A stretch of 64,000 bases of DNA from Meloidogyne chitwoodi (GCA_015183035.1 JACZZP010000019.1:558001-622000), one strand, 5' to 3'; counted from the stretch's first letter, positions 13,772 through 26,400 are shown. Translations and numbers: made by a program. The notes: generated from the letters alone by a model not told the origin.

Positions 13772-16700
13772 TTAATACGCAAAATCCTCAACAGGAGGAC
13801 ACATACATACTAAATTTCGATCACCAAATGAATCATCTATTCTACCACACGAAGGCCATACTTTCCTGTGGGTAAGACACCATGGCATAGGCCAACCAGC
13901 TTGTTCACGACTGTAAGGTTTATCCCAGTGATCAGCCATCAATACTTTTTGTGTATGTGGGGAATTCTAAAATTTAAATATTAAGTGATATTTTTGGAAT
14001 AACTATTTTATAGTTGTGTTTTTAACAGTGATAAAAAAGATCAAAAATTTCCACTGGAACCGGTTCCAGTTCCGGAACTTGATTTTGAAATTTTGCAGTT
14101 CCAGCTCTGAACTGCATTTTTAATTTTCATAGATCCAGTTCCGGAACTAGTTTATTTTTGGAACAAGTACCAGAATCTTTCATGGTTCTGGAACCAGTTC
14201 CAGGAATCAATAAATTCCAAAGTTCCAGTTCCAAACCAGTTCCAGAAATTTTTTAGTTCCGTGTTCCAGTTACGCAACTTTTCCATCACCAATTTTTAAA
14301 ATAACAGTTAATTCTTACTTTGTAGAGATCAATATGTAATTTTCCTTTATCTATTTGGTCAATTTCTTTTCTAATTGCAATCAAAGAATCGCAATACCGA
14401 TCCAATTCCGCCTTATCCTCACTCTCTGTAGGTTCAATCATTAGACTGTCACGTATTGGCCTAAAGAAAATTTTAATAAAAAATAATTGGAATTTTCTGT
14501 CGTAAAATAGGTAAATATTAAAAGTAAAATAACTAGCCAATGCATCGTTGGTGCGTGAAACCCAAAATCCATTAAACGTTTTGCGATATCATCAACTTCA
14601 ATGCCAACGTGTTTGAAAGGTTTACAGTCTATAATAAATTCGTGAGCATTTAATCCTTGCTCATCTTTAAAAACAACACGATATCCAGCATTTTCTAATC
14701 GTTTAGCCATATAATTAGCATTTAGGATTGCCATTTGAGAAGCAATTTTTAGGCCAGAGGCTCCCATTCTTTAATAATAAATTAATAAACTTAAATTAAT
14801 TATATTAAAAATTAATTAAATTATATAGGTTGAGTCATAATTAGTGTCGCTTATTCTTTTGTTTATAAAATTGCCAAATGTGAACCTAGAAATTTGAAAT
14901 TTTGAATATTAATTTAGTTAGATGTTTTCTAATAAAGCCCAAAATTTTAAATTTTTTGTTAAGGTTGGCCTAAAGTTATGGTCGAAAATGTCAACCTAAG
15001 AAAAAATTACTTTTCTCAGGAGAATGTGTAAAAATAAAGACATTATGCCTTACTTTTTCGACCATAACTTTAGACCTATCTAACCAAAAAATTTCAAATT
15101 TTGTACTTATTTAGAAAATAGCTAAAAGAATTTTTGTACAAATTTTCAAATTTCTATGTTCATATTTATAAATTTTATAAGCAAAAGAGTATGCGACATT
15201 AATTATGACCCGACCTAATAATTAAATTAAAATTAATTAAAATTATGTATTTATACAATCGAATATATGCCCAAGTAATTGGTAAAATGCTAGCACTTCC
15301 CCAGGGTGACGAACTAACTGCTCCATCGATTCTTTTTTCTCCATTTTGTGGTATTATGGGGTGTCCAGGTAAGAAAGGTGCCAAATGTGCTTTACTAAAC
15401 AAAATTAGAATAATTATAATTTTTTTAATTTTTGTTTTTTCAATTTTCGTCAATATTTAGTTGTAAAAAAATTATAATTAGAATTTATAAATAAATTAAA
15501 ATTAATACACTCCAATTGGTCCCATTCCAGGTCCTCCACCTCCATGAGGAATACAAAAAGTTTTATGAAGATTGAAATGTGAAATATCACTTCCATAATC
15601 GCCAGGTCGACAAAGCCCTGTTTGAGCATTAAAATTAGCTCCATCAAGATAAACTTGTCCGCCTTTTTTAAAAATTTTACTCAAAAATCAAAATTTTGAA
15701 TAAAAAAAATTAACCATGTTCATGTATTTTGTTACAAACTTCTCTAATTTGTGATTCAAATACTCCATGTGTTGACTAAAAAAGTGTTTAATTATTAAAA
15801 ATTTATATATTTTTCAATTTAATAAAATATTAAAAAACAAACAGGATATGTAATCATTGCACATGCCAATTCTTTAGAAAAACGTTCGCACTTGAAATTT
15901 ATTTTTAAATTAATTAATTTAAAATAAATATCAAGGATGGGTAAAATTGGAAAATAAAAACAGAAATACTAAATAAAAATAGTTAAAAACTCGATTTGAA
16001 AAATTTCAAAAAATTTAAAAAATTTCAAAAATTTCAAAAAATTAAAAAAATACAGAAAATTTCAGAAAATTAAAAAAATTTCAAAAAAGTTCAGAAATTT
16101 AAAAAACTTAAAAAATTTCAAAAAATTACAGAAAATTTCAAAAAAGTTCAGAAATTTAAAAAAATTTCAAAAAAATTTCAAAAAATTTAAAAAACTTAAA
16201 AAATTTCAAAAAATTACAGAAAATTTCAAAAAAGTTCAGAAAATTTAAAAAATTTCAGTTCAAAAAGTTATATAAAATTGAAGAAAATTTAAAAAAATTT
16301 CAGAAAAGTTCATCTAAAAAACCCGGGCTGCGAAACTTGCCTATCCATGATAAATATATTAATTACTTTAACTGAAAGATCTTTAAAATTAATATTTCCA
16401 TGTTTATCAGATTCAACTGGTACAACTTTAAAATTAGCCATATGTGCAGTTGCTGGATTAGTGCCATGAGCGGATACAGGAATTAAACAAATCTTTTTAT
16501 AAAAAATATTTAAAAAATGAATTAAAATTTTACTTTTCGTTGGTATTCCCCTAAAGAATGAAAATAGGAACGAATTGCCAACATTCCAGCATATTCGCCA
16601 TTAGCTCCACTAAAAATAAAATTGTATAAAATTTTTTAAAAACAACACCTATTAGGTTGCAAAGAGAATCGATCATAACCTGTAAGTTCACATAACCAAC

Positions 16701-19700
16701 GTTCAAGGTCATAAAAAATCTGCTCAAATTTTTAAAATTTTACAAAATTAAAAACAAATTACTGTAGAATATCCTTTTGCTTGTTCCACAGGTACAAAAG
16801 GATGAATATTAGCAAATTTTGGCCAGCTTATCTTCAAATATAACAATTAAATAAAAAATAAAGTACTTTGGTTCCTATATTTTTTAACATAAAAAATTTT
16901 TTTTTGAATGTAAATGTTTCAAAAAAATTTTAATTAAAAAAAATATAGGACCCTAAGCACATAAGTACCAATAAAAAGTATTAAAATTAAAAATTTACAG
17001 GAATTAGTTCAGAACTTGCATTTAATTTCATTGTACATGAACCTAGAGGTATCTAAGCATAAAATATATATTTTTGATATAAAATTTAAAATATACCATT
17101 GAATGTACTAATGAAAGATCCTTATTTTCAAGTCTTTTCATATATCTTTTTTTTTAATTTTATTTATTTTTAATAAATAAATTAGGGTTCGTCCCCAATT
17201 TCAAGGAGAGCTTTAACGGAAACGGGGACGAGAAATTGCAACTGGGAGCAGTGATGGGAAAGTTCCAAAATTTGTTCCATCCTGAACTACAATTTTAATT
17301 TTCATTGTACCAGTTCTAGAACTATTGTGGGGTTAGAACTAGTTCCGGACAAGTTCCAGTTCCAATAATCAACCAGTTTCAAAGTCCAGTTCCACCAGTT
17401 CCAGAAATTTGGTAGTTTCAGTTCCGGAACTGGACTTTTCCATCACTGCCTTGGAGACGCCGGGGATGGGAAATAACAAATTGTCAAGAAAACAAATGCC
17501 TAGAGCAAAATTACCGGGGACAACTCATATGGGGACCCTATGCGATTTTTTGAGTCAAAAGCTCGTCGGGGGCACGGGGACGAACAGTATAAAAAATAAA
17601 TACCTAATAAGTTTAGTTTCGCTATGATAATTATTAAATACATGCCCAGTTAAAAAAGGTGAATGTCTAACATGACTAGAATCGCCAATTAGAGGCGATG
17701 TTGTTTCCATTAAAGCATCTTTAATTTCATTCTATAAAATTAAAAAAAATTAATATAAATTTAACTTAAAAATAATTTTTTTTATTTTTAAATTAAAATA
17801 TTTTTTAATTTTAAATATTTAATTAAAAGAATAAAATTTTTATATATTTTTAAAAATTATTTACCTCACTAATATTAATTCCAAATAAATATAAAATATC
17901 ACAAATGTCTCCAACTATAAAAAGGTACTTATAGGCTATGTATAACGCTTTTTTCAAATTAAAAAAAATTTTTTTTTATTATGTACAAATGATAACTCAT
18001 TCGAAAGATCACATCAAGGTGAGTCAATTAAGACCAAAATAACTGAATTTAGTTGAATTTGAACAAAATTATGAGCAATTGAATCTAGCTGATTGCAAGG
18101 CTTCTCACATTATGTTCAAGGAAAAGAGCTTCCATCTTTTATAACTGTGTTCAAAAATCTAATCAAACTGATTTCGGTTTTATTCGACTCAACTTGACGT
18201 GATCTTTCGAATGAGCTATCATTTGTACATAATAAAAAAAATTTAAAAATTAAAAAAAGGAGGACACAAAGCCTATAAGTATTATATTTAATAATTTTAT
18301 ACTTTTTGTTGTTTCATCAAGAGATATTCCAACATACCCATCTTCAAAATGTCTAACATTTATCCTTTTCTCTTCACATTTTGAAACAAATAATTGTTTA
18401 TCCGAAGGAAATATTTTTAATGTATCAAAGAAACATTTGTGGGCAACTTTAATTCCATTGGAACGTAAGGCTTTAAAAAAATTATTTTTTTAAATTTATT
18501 TTTCAAACTTTGGGAAATAAAGGAAGTTGCTTTATTTATCATTTTGGCAATATAAACCAAACGATTTGGTCCATGGTAAATTGCATACCTAAAAAAAGAA
18601 TATGTTTTAGAATTTCTAAAAATAATTTCAAAAAATAATTTCAAAAATAACTCAAAAAATAATTTCAAAAATATAATTTCAAAAAATAACTCAAAAAATA
18701 ATTTTAAAAAATAACTCAAAAAATAATTTTAAAAAATAACTCAAAAAATAATTTCAAAAATAATTTTAAAAAATAACTCAAAAAATAATTTCAAAAATAA
18801 CTCAAAAATAATTTCAAAAATAACTCAAAAAATAATTTTAAAAAATAACTCAAAAAATAATTTCAAAAAATAACTCAAAAAATAATTTAAAAAATAATTT
18901 CAAAAAAATAACTTAAAAAATAATTTTAAAATTTATTAATATTTAAATATTTTTTTAAATTTAAATTCACTAACATAGCAGCAATATTAGCAGGAAGTGC
19001 TTGTGCAGTGCAAATATTAGAAGTTGCCTTATCTCTACGAATGTGTTGTTCACGTGTTTGGAGAGTTAGTCTATATGCAGGGTTACCTTGTTGATCTCTA
19101 AAAAAGTGTTTTAAAATAAATTTTTTTTGATAAATTTATTTTTTGTACTTTGAAACTCCAACAATCCTTCCAGGCATTTGTCTAGCCAATGCCAAATTAG
19201 CAACAGCCATAAACCCAGCATGGGGCCCACCATAACCAAGAGGAAGGCCAAAACGTTGAGCACTTCCTACAGCAATATCTGCACCCAAATCACCAACAGA
19301 ACGTAAAAGTGTGAGTGAAAGTAAATCACAAACCATTATAACAAGAATCTTAAGAAATAGAAAAATATTACTTTTTTAATCAACCCTGAAGATCAAACCC
19401 TTTAGATCAATGAAAAGATCAAAGGACTGAAGATCAACGAGATAAACTGAAATCATTGCGTTGGTCTTTAGAGTCAGTTTATCTAAAGGGTGTTGATCTT
19501 GAGGGGTTGACTAATTTTAAAATATTTATTTTTTTAATTTTAAAATAATTTTAAAATTTTAAAAAATATTTTTTTTTTAATTTAATTCAAAAATTTTTCA
19601 ATAAAAAAATTAATTCCTTCCAAAATAATTAATTTTATAATCAAGTTAACCTTTTGTTTATGTGCCCATTCAACTAATAAATCTAAATTTTCATAAATTA

Positions 19701-22025
19701 ACCCTTCTGTGTTTGGATACTGTAAAATAATTGCAGCAATATTTTCTCCAATATTTTGTTGATTTATTAAATTTTTATTAAAATTTTGAATAATATCAAA
19801 AGGTTGAAATTTAATTTCCATAGGCTCTGAACGAGTAGCCATAACTCCAATATTTTGAGGATGTAATTTAGTGTCATAAAGAATTGCTTTAAAAATTTAA
19901 AAAAAAATTTTTAAATATTTAGGAAATTATGCAGTTTAAGTGAACACCCCATTTATTCGCAAGAAAAAATTTTAATCTATATGTCAGGACAACCATCCTA
20001 ACTAAGGTAATGGTAGCGTATAAAAAGCTGTAAATTCCCCGAATAGGTAGCACGAAGAGTATTGCTACGATATATAACAAGCAAATGCTTACCCGAATAG
20101 GTAGCACGAATTGTTACATTTTTAATTTCTTGCGAATAAATAGGGTATTCAATTAAACTGCAAAAGTTCCAAAATTTAACGGTCTAAACTGCGTTTTTTG
20201 GTTATACGAACAGATAAAGCAATAGCTTCTGCACAGGCTGTACTTTCATCTAATAACTTGAAAATTTAAAATAATTTTTTTAAATCAATAAATTACTGAA
20301 GCATTTGAAAAAGATAATCCAGTTAAATCAGATATCATTGTTTGAAAATTTAAAAGACTTTCTAATCGACCCTGTGCTATTTCAGGTTGATAAGGAGTAT
20401 ATGGAGAAGTCCTAAAAAAATAAAAAAATTATTTCCAAAAAAATAATTTCCAAAATTTAAAAAATTTAAAAAAAAATAAATTCCAAAAAATTTAAAATTT
20501 ATAAAAATTAATTTAAATTAACCATCCAGCATTTTGTAACATATTTTTAATAATTACTGAGGGTACTATACAATCTAAAATAAAAAAAATAAATTTAAAT
20601 ATTAAATAAAATAAAGTAAAATATTATCTCAAAGGTCCATAGAAAATGAGCTTGGTCCCCCCTATGCTTTTTCGATTTTCAGGGACCTATATCTCGGTCT
20701 ATAAGTGAGACCGCAGGCTAATTTTGATGTCATTCGGCTCAGCTTGACGAGCTCTTTCGAATGACATAATAAAGTCCTGATTTTTTTCGGACCTTTAGGT
20801 AATATACCAAAATTTAATAAATAGTAAACATACCGTAGAAGCCCATACCTGAAAATTAAATTAAATTAAAAAATAATAATAATAAAATTTAACAAATTTT
20901 ACCAATAAAAGTGTTATAAGGATTATTTTTAGAAGCAATTTCTCTCAGTTCATTTAACATGTTGTATTCATCAACGCCTTCCTCAGATATTCTATTTCCT
21001 AATTTTTGACGGAGACGAATACTTTCTGGCACATTAGTATTTGTTAATTCATCCAAGTCCTTTAAAAAATATAAAAGTCATTTTTAAAATTTTTTGTACT
21101 TTTCGGTTAGGAGATTAAATTTTTCGGCATTTTTGTTCGCAACTTTTTATTCTTTATTAATTTGGAAGCATAAAATCAATAATTTTCGCGAAAATATCAT
21201 CACTGGTATTCATATAGATATAATAGTTCCTTGAGAATAAGATTTTATCTTTTCAGAATTATCCAGAAAAATTTGATTGAATAAATAGTTTTCATATATC
21301 CGACCTAATCCACTTTATCCGCGGCTATCTCGGCCAATTTTTATTTTTGTACAAAACGCTGAAACATGTCAAATGAGATAGAGTTTATTCTTTCGAATAG
21401 TATATAGATTATGAAAATAAAATGAGAAGTTCAAAAGTTATACCGCCAAATTCGCTCGATAGTCTGTGTTTATACACCATTCATATCATTGGGATATTTT
21501 TAATTCAGCAGAATATAATCTTTTTTTGGGAAAAATTTAAAAATTGTGTTGATTTTATGCCTCCAAAATAATTAATAAAAAATTAAAGTTACGGACAAAG
21601 TTTGTCCGAAAAGGCTAAATTTTTAATTAAAAATAATAAATATATGCCTTAAATCCAAGATAATTAAGCATTTGTTGTCTTTCCAATTCTACAAAAATAT
21701 TTTTAATAATTTTAAATTTAATTTTTAAATTACCACAAGGACCCGTATGCCTAAAAAATTTAAAAAAAAATTATTAAAAATATTTAAAAATTTAAAATTT
21801 TTTTAATAAATTTTACCTATAAGCAAAACAATCTGAATTTATATGCCGTATATAAATATTGTTTTTAGGAGGTGATTTTTGTGTTTTTACAGCAGCAACA
21901 GAAGAATTACTATCATTATTTAATTTTTGTAAATTAATTACAGAAGCAATTCTGCTTTGAAATCGAAAAATTAAAAAGTTGAAGAAAGAGGTATTTTTAA
22001 ATTTAATTGAAGAAGAAATAAGCAT
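13772..22025 (-). CDS. GLDC: Glycine dehydrogenase (decarboxylating), mitochondrial P-protein
   Basis: This is the PLP-dependent P-protein of the glycine cleavage system. It decarboxylates glycine and passes the aminomethyl group to the lipoyl H-protein in mitochondria. I rebuilt 28 exons with unbroken phase, giving 1017 residues, close to the usual length. Exons (high to low): 21817-22025, 21734-21750, 21648-21688, 20903-21059, 20834-20848, 20523-20574, 20297-20411, 20208-20256, 19651-19886, 19149-19348, 18975-19097, 18509-18588, 18303-18470, 17865-17914, 17604-17731, 17097-17145, 16999-17052, 16763-16831, 16649-16719, 16534-16609, 16367-16492, 15843-15890, 15715-15775, 15509-15662, 15257-15394, 14538-14768, 14319-14460, 13772-13966. 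The N-terminus is Ser/Arg-rich like a transit peptide. Diagnostic motifs are [56 protein letters not shown], the PLP-lysine segment [20 protein letters not shown], and [15 protein letters not shown]. Two introns (after 21648 and after 14538) have only GC donors that keep frame. Two exons are only 15 and 17 nt. Confidence 0.95.
14026..14291. mobile_element. hAT-like MITE, copy A (GLDC intron)
   Basis: Begins CAGTGATAAAA and ends TTTTCCATCACCA, which are imperfect inverted termini. It is flanked by 8-bp near-identical duplications, GTTTTTAA at 14018-14025 and ATTTTTAA at 14292-14299 (7/8). The interior is many short inverted copies of GTTCCAGTTCCGGAACT. Copy B lies at 17249-17448. The 8-bp duplication and CAGTGATG terminus are typical of non-autonomous hAT elements. 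No coding capacity. Confidence 0.7.
14828..15215. mobile_element. Foldback MITE with TA target duplication (GLDC intron)
   Basis: Terminal inverted repeats read GGTTGAGTCATAATTAGTGT at the left, matched by an inverted copy (2 mismatches over 23 bp) ending at 15215. TA flanks both sides (14826-14827 and 15216-15217). Subterminal parts also fold, for example TAAAGTTATGGTCGAAAA against TTTTTCGACCATAACTTTA. This looks like a Tc1/mariner-type MITE. It fills most of the 488-bp intron. Confidence 0.7.
15990..16310. repeat. Degenerate A-rich tandem repeat (GLDC intron)
   Basis: Irregular repeats of words such as AAAATTTCAAAAAATT, TTACAGAAAATTTC and AAAAAAGTTCAGAAATTT inside the 476-bp intron between the exons at 15843-15890 and 16367-16492. 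There is no fixed period. Confidence 0.75.
17187..17585. mobile_element. GC-rich TIR element interrupted by a hAT MITE
   Basis: Outer termini GTTCGTCCCC (17187-17196) and GGGGACGAAC (17576-17585) are perfect inverted repeats. Its right part, read in reverse complement, matches 50166-50325 (shared words GACGAG, TTTTGACT, AAATCGCA, TATGAGTTGT). The hAT-like element at 17249-17448 sits inside it. Located in the GLDC intron 17146-17603. No coding capacity. Confidence 0.55.
17249..17448. mobile_element. hAT-like MITE, copy B (nested insertion)
   Basis: Left end CAGTGATGGGAAAGTTCC, right end GGACTTTTCCATCACTG, clean inverted termini. The flanking 8-mers are ACTGGGAG and CCTTGGAG (6/8). The interior carries the same GTTCCAGTTCC inverted words as copy A at 14026-14291. 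Confidence 0.7.
17928..18279. mobile_element. Foldback MITE with TA target duplication (fills a GLDC intron)
   Basis: Termini CTTATAGGCTATG and its inverted partner CAAAGCCTATAAG are flanked by TA at 17926-17927 and 18280-18281. A second inverted pair inside is TTATTATGTACAAATGATA against TATCATTTGTACATAATAA, continuing through ATTCGAAAGATCAC. Only 36 bp of the 388-bp intron lie outside it. The GATCTTTCGAATGAGCT segment is shared with the element at 20631-20796. Confidence 0.7.
18605..18930. repeat. Tandem A-rich repeat (GLDC intron)
   Basis: Roughly 12-24 bp units of AAAAAATAATTTC and AAAAATAACTC alternate through the 386-bp intron between the exons at 18509-18588 and 18975-19097. Short reading frames across it translate only as Leu/Phe runs and are not genes. 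Confidence 0.8.
19380..19510. mobile_element. Short foldback element (GLDC intron)
   Basis: Left TCAACCCTGAAGATCAAACC pairs with an inverted copy ending at 19510 over about 28 bp with few mismatches. Length is 131 bp, inside the intron 19349-19650. The target duplication is uncertain (TAA-like). Confidence 0.55.
19930..20162. mobile_element. TIR element (GLDC intron)
   Basis: Terminal repeats of about 37 bp: TGCAGTTTAAGTGAACACCC at the left and an inverted copy ending AATTAAACTGCA at the right, sharing TTTATTCGCAAGAAA. The interior has two copies of CCGAATAGGTAGCACGAA (from 20038 and 20093). It occupies 233 of the 321 bp of the intron 19887-20207. The target duplication is not clear. Confidence 0.6.
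20631..20796. mobile_element. Short TIR element related to the 17928 MITE (GLDC intron)
   Basis: Short termini AAAGGTCC (20631-20638) and GGACCTTT (20789-20796). The interior GCTTGACGAGCTCTTTCGAA resembles ACTTGACGTGATCTTTCGAA in the element at 17928-18279. It lies in the intron 20575-20833. Confidence 0.45.
21110..21630. mobile_element. Large foldback element (GLDC intron 3)
   Basis: The left arm (21112-21200) and right arm (21540-21628) are inverted and imperfect. The best pairs are GGAAGCATAAAATCAA against TTGATTTTATGCCTCC, with TTTTTCGGCATTTTTGTTCG against the region around GACAAAGTTTGTCCGAAAAG. It fills most of the 588-bp GC-AG intron 21060-21647. Exact ends are not fixed. Confidence 0.5.
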
Positions 22026-23180
22026 TTTTTGAATTTATAAGAAATAAATTTTAAAAATAATATTTTTCTTAAAAGGTTATTTATTTATTAAAATACAAAT
22101 AATTCGATAAAAAATAATTAATAAATAATATTTTGTCAAAATAGGGGAAATAAAAGGTAAAAATGAGCATTTAATTATGAAATTGAAAAGAAAAAAATTT
22201 TTAAAAATATAAAATTAAAAAATAAATTGGTGCAGACTAAAATTTGTTTAAAAAATAAAAGAAAGAAAAATGCAAAAATGTGTCAGTCAATAAATGCACC
22301 CAAAAATGGAGATGGATGATATTAGTATTTATTGAATGAATATATTTTTCATTTTTATTTCTTTGTAAATTTTAATAAAATAATTTTTGAGTGGGTACAT
22401 TTATTAATACAAAAAGGTTAAATCTTTAAATTAAAAATTAATAAAATGGATTAATTTTTTCTACTTAAACCAAAAAATTAATACCGGAGCTACGCCAACG
22501 GTGGTGGTTCTAGGAGCTGATTTTCTTATTATATTTTATCAAAAATTAATTTATCAAAATGTTTTTTTTAATTAAATGAGAATAATATGACATAATTTGA
22601 ATAAACTATTATAAATATAATTAATTAATTTTTTGTTGGATCATTTGATTTAGGTACAAATAATTTTTTAGTCTTTTTTTCAAGCAAAATTAACAAAATA
22701 TTATAATAAAAATATTTAAATTAAGCTAAATTATTTATTAAATTATAAAAAGAATGTGAAAAACAAGAATTTAATTTTAAAAAATATTTAAAAAATTTAT
22801 ATTTAAAAACAAATTACCAATAGATGATGCAAAATAAATAAATAAATAAATAAACTGATAAACTAATGAAAAAATTGATTAACGAAGGGATGATTTGCAA
22901 ATGAAAAATAATATATTTATTAGTGTCTGTATTTTTTTTGGGAGCAAAGTTCTTTTAATAAACAAAGGTAATTTAATGGGGTTATATTTTATTTAATCTG
23001 CCGATTATTATTTTAAATATTAAAAAGTTAAATCAGAATTTCTCTGTAAAAATAAAGTGTATTTATTATTTTCAAAATAAAGCTTAAAAAATAATTTTAA
23101 AATTAAAAACTTTTTTCGGTAATTATGCGCTTTGGGTCCCCCCTTTTATTAAATTAAAAAAATTTAAATTACTACTTATT
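22026..23180. other. AT-rich intergenic region upstream of GLDC
   Basis: Likely contains the GLDC promoter, but I can define no motif. The only base-composition anomaly is a GC-richer patch at 22484-22522 (CCGGAGCTACGCCAACGG) with AGCT-ended inverted symmetry. I see no coding pattern on either strand. Confidence 0.5.
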
Positions 23181-23184
23181 ATTA

Positions 23185-23345
23185 GGGTTGCCAACCCGCC
23201 CGACACGAGTACCGAAAGATCGAGCGGGTTCGAGGAATTGAAACGAACGAACCCGAAAAACCCGACCCGAAAAAAATTGAACTCGAACGAAGCCGAAAAA
23301 CCCGACCCGAAAAAATCCAACCCGAAAAGCAATGTATCGAAAAAT
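23185..23345. repeat. GC-rich dispersed repeat
   Basis: Sharply GC-richer than its surroundings, with internal copies of AACCCGAAAAACCCGACCCG and variants spaced about 40-50 bp apart. It is non-coding as far as I can see and probably a TE fragment. The reading frame across it is Phe/Gly/Ser-biased because of the repeat and is not a gene. Confidence 0.55.
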
Positions 23346-23363
23346 TCCGACCCGCTTGAGAAA

Positions 23364-23438
23364 GAATAGAGATAGGAATTTTGAAACTTCGGGATCGGGA
23401 AACGGGAAATTTAAAAATTGGACGATCGGTAGGGACCC
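23364..23438. mobile_element. Truncated dispersed element at the satellite boundary
   Basis: Starts AGAGATAGGAATTTTGA and continues with GGGATCGGGAAACGGGAAAT. The same start and words occur at 51977-52261. Only about 75 bp remain before the 66-bp satellite begins, so the array edge cuts the element. Confidence 0.6.
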
Positions 23439-26400
23439 GGATTAACTACTATTATTTTTATTCTAATTTTTTAGTAAATTGAATTTCTTAATATAATTAT
23501 ATGAATATTAACTACTATTATTTTTATTCTAATTTTTTAGTGAATTGAATTTCTTAATATAATTATATGAATATTAACTACTATTATTTTTATTCTAATT
23601 TTTTAGTAAATTGAATTTCTTAATATAATTATATGAATATTAACTACTATTATTTTTATTCTAATTTTTTAGTGAATTGAATTTCTTAATATAATTATAT
23701 GAATATTAACTACTATTATTTTTATTCTAATTTTTTAGTAAATTGAATTTCTTAATATAATTATATGAATATTAACTACTATTATTTTTATTCTAATTTT
23801 TTAGTAAATTGAATTTCTTAATATAATTATATGAATATTAACTACTATTATTTTTATTCTAATTTTTTAGTAAATTGAATTTCTTAAAATAATTATATGA
23901 ATATTAACTACTATTATTTTTATTCTAATTTTTTTAGTAAATTGAATTTCTTAATATAATTATATGAATATTAACTACTATTATTTTTATTCTAATTTTT
24001 TAGTAAATTGAATTTCTTAAAATAATTATATGAATATTAACTACTATTATTTTTATTCTAATTTTTTAGTAAATTGAATTTCTTAAAATAATTATATGAA
24101 TATTAACTACTATTATTTTTATTCTAATTTTTTAGTAAATTGAATTTCTTAATATAATTATATGAATATTAACTACTATTATTTTTATTCTAATTTTTTA
24201 GTAAATTGAATTTCTTAATATAATTATATGAATATTAACTACTATTATTTTTATTCTAATTTTTTAGTAAATTGAATTTCTTAATATAATTATATGAATA
24301 TTAACTACTATTATTTTTATTCTAATTTTTTAGTAAATTGAATTTCTTAATATAATTATATGAATATTAACTACTATTATTTTTATTCTAATTTTTTAGT
24401 AAATTGAATTTCTTAATATAATTATATGAATATTAACTACTATTATTTTTATTCTAATTTTTTAGTAAATTGAATTTCTTAAAATAATTATATGAATATT
24501 AACTACTATTATTTTTATTCTAATTTTTTAGTAAATTGAATTTCTTAAAATAATTATATGAATATTAACTACTATTATTTTTATTCTAATTTTTTAGTAA
24601 ATTGAATTTCTTAATATAATTATATGAATATTAACTACTATTATTTTTATTCTAATTTTTTAGTAAATTGAATTTCTTAATATAATTATATGAATATTAA
24701 CTACTATTATTTTTATTCTAATTTTTTAGTAAATTGAATTTCTTAATATAATTATATGAATATTAACTACTATTATTTTTATTCTAATTTTTTAGTAAAT
24801 TGAATTTCTTAATATAATTATATGAATATTAACTACTATTATTTTTATTCTAATTTTTTAGTAAATTGAATTTCTTAATATAATTATATGAATATTAACT
24901 ACTATTATTTTTATTCTAATTTTTTAGTAAATTGAATTTCTTAAAATAATTATATGAATATTAACTACTATTATTTTTATTCTAATTTTTTAGTAAATTG
25001 AATTTCTTAAAATAATTATATGAATATTAACTACTATTATTTTTTATTCTAATTTTTTAGTAAATTGAATTTCTTAATATAATTATATGAATATTAACTA
25101 CTATTATTTTTATTCTAATTTTTTAGTAAATTGAATTTCTTAAAATAATTATATGAATATTAACTACTATTATTTTTATTCTAATTTTTTAGTAAATTGA
25201 ATTTCTTAATATAATTATATGAATATTAACTACTATTATTTTTATTCTAATTTTTTAGTAAATTGAATTTCTTAATATAATTATATGAATATTAACTACT
25301 ATTATTTTTATTCTAATTTTTTAGTAAATTGAATTTCTTAATATAATTATATGAATATTAACTACTATTATTTTTATTCTAATTTTTTAGTAAATTGAAT
25401 TTCTTAATATAATTATATGAATATTAACTACTATTATTTTTATTCTAATTTTTTAGTAAATTGAATTTCTTAATATAATTATATGAATATTAACTACTAT
25501 TATTTTTATTCTAATTTTTTAGTAAATTGAATTTCTTAATATAATTATATGAATATTAACTACTATTATTTTTATTCTAATTTTTTAGTAAATTGAATTT
25601 CTTAATATAATTATATGAATATTAACTACTATTATTTTTATTCTAATTTTTTAGTAAATTGAATTTCTTAAAATAATTATATGAATATTAACTACTATTA
25701 TTTTTATTCTAATTTTTTAGTAAATTGAATTTCTTAATATAATTATATGAATATTAACTACTATTATTTTTATTCTAATTTTTTAGTAAATTGAATTTCT
25801 TAATATAATTATATGAATATTAACTACTATTATTTTTATTCTAATTTTTTAGTAAATTGAATTTCTTAAAATAATTATATGAATATTAACTACTATTATT
25901 TTTATTCTAATTTTTTAGTAAATTGAATTTCTTAATATAATTATATGAATATTAACTACTATTATTTTTATTCTAATTTTTTAGTAAATTGAATTTCTTA
26001 ATATAATTATATGAATATTAACTACTATTATTTTTATTCTAATTTTTTAGTAAATTGAATTTCTTAATATAATTATATGAATATTAACTACTATTATTTT
26101 TATTCTAATTTTTTAGTAAATTGAATTTCTTAATATAATTATATGAATATTAACTACTATTATTTTTATTCTAATTTTTTAGTAAATTGAATTTCTTAAT
26201 ATAATTATATGAATATTAACTACTATTATTTTTATTCTAATTTTTTAGTAAATTGAATTTCTTAAAATAATTATATGAATATTAACTACTATTATTTTTA
26301 TTCTAATTTTTTAGTAAATTGAATTTCTTAATATAATTATATGAATATTAACTACTATTATTTTTATTCTAATTTTTTAGTAAATTGAATTTCTTAAAAT

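Noticed and set aside
18509..19097. Apparent one-base frameshift in GLDC between ANIAAML and YAIYHG
   Set aside because: Using the donor GTTAGT three bases upstream of the first choice gives AAMYAIYHG in frame, so the gene is intact here.
23123..23332. Minus-strand Phe/Gly/Ser-rich reading frame
   Set aside because: It is the translation of the GC-rich AACCCGAAAAACCCG repeat, with no start context or conserved motif.
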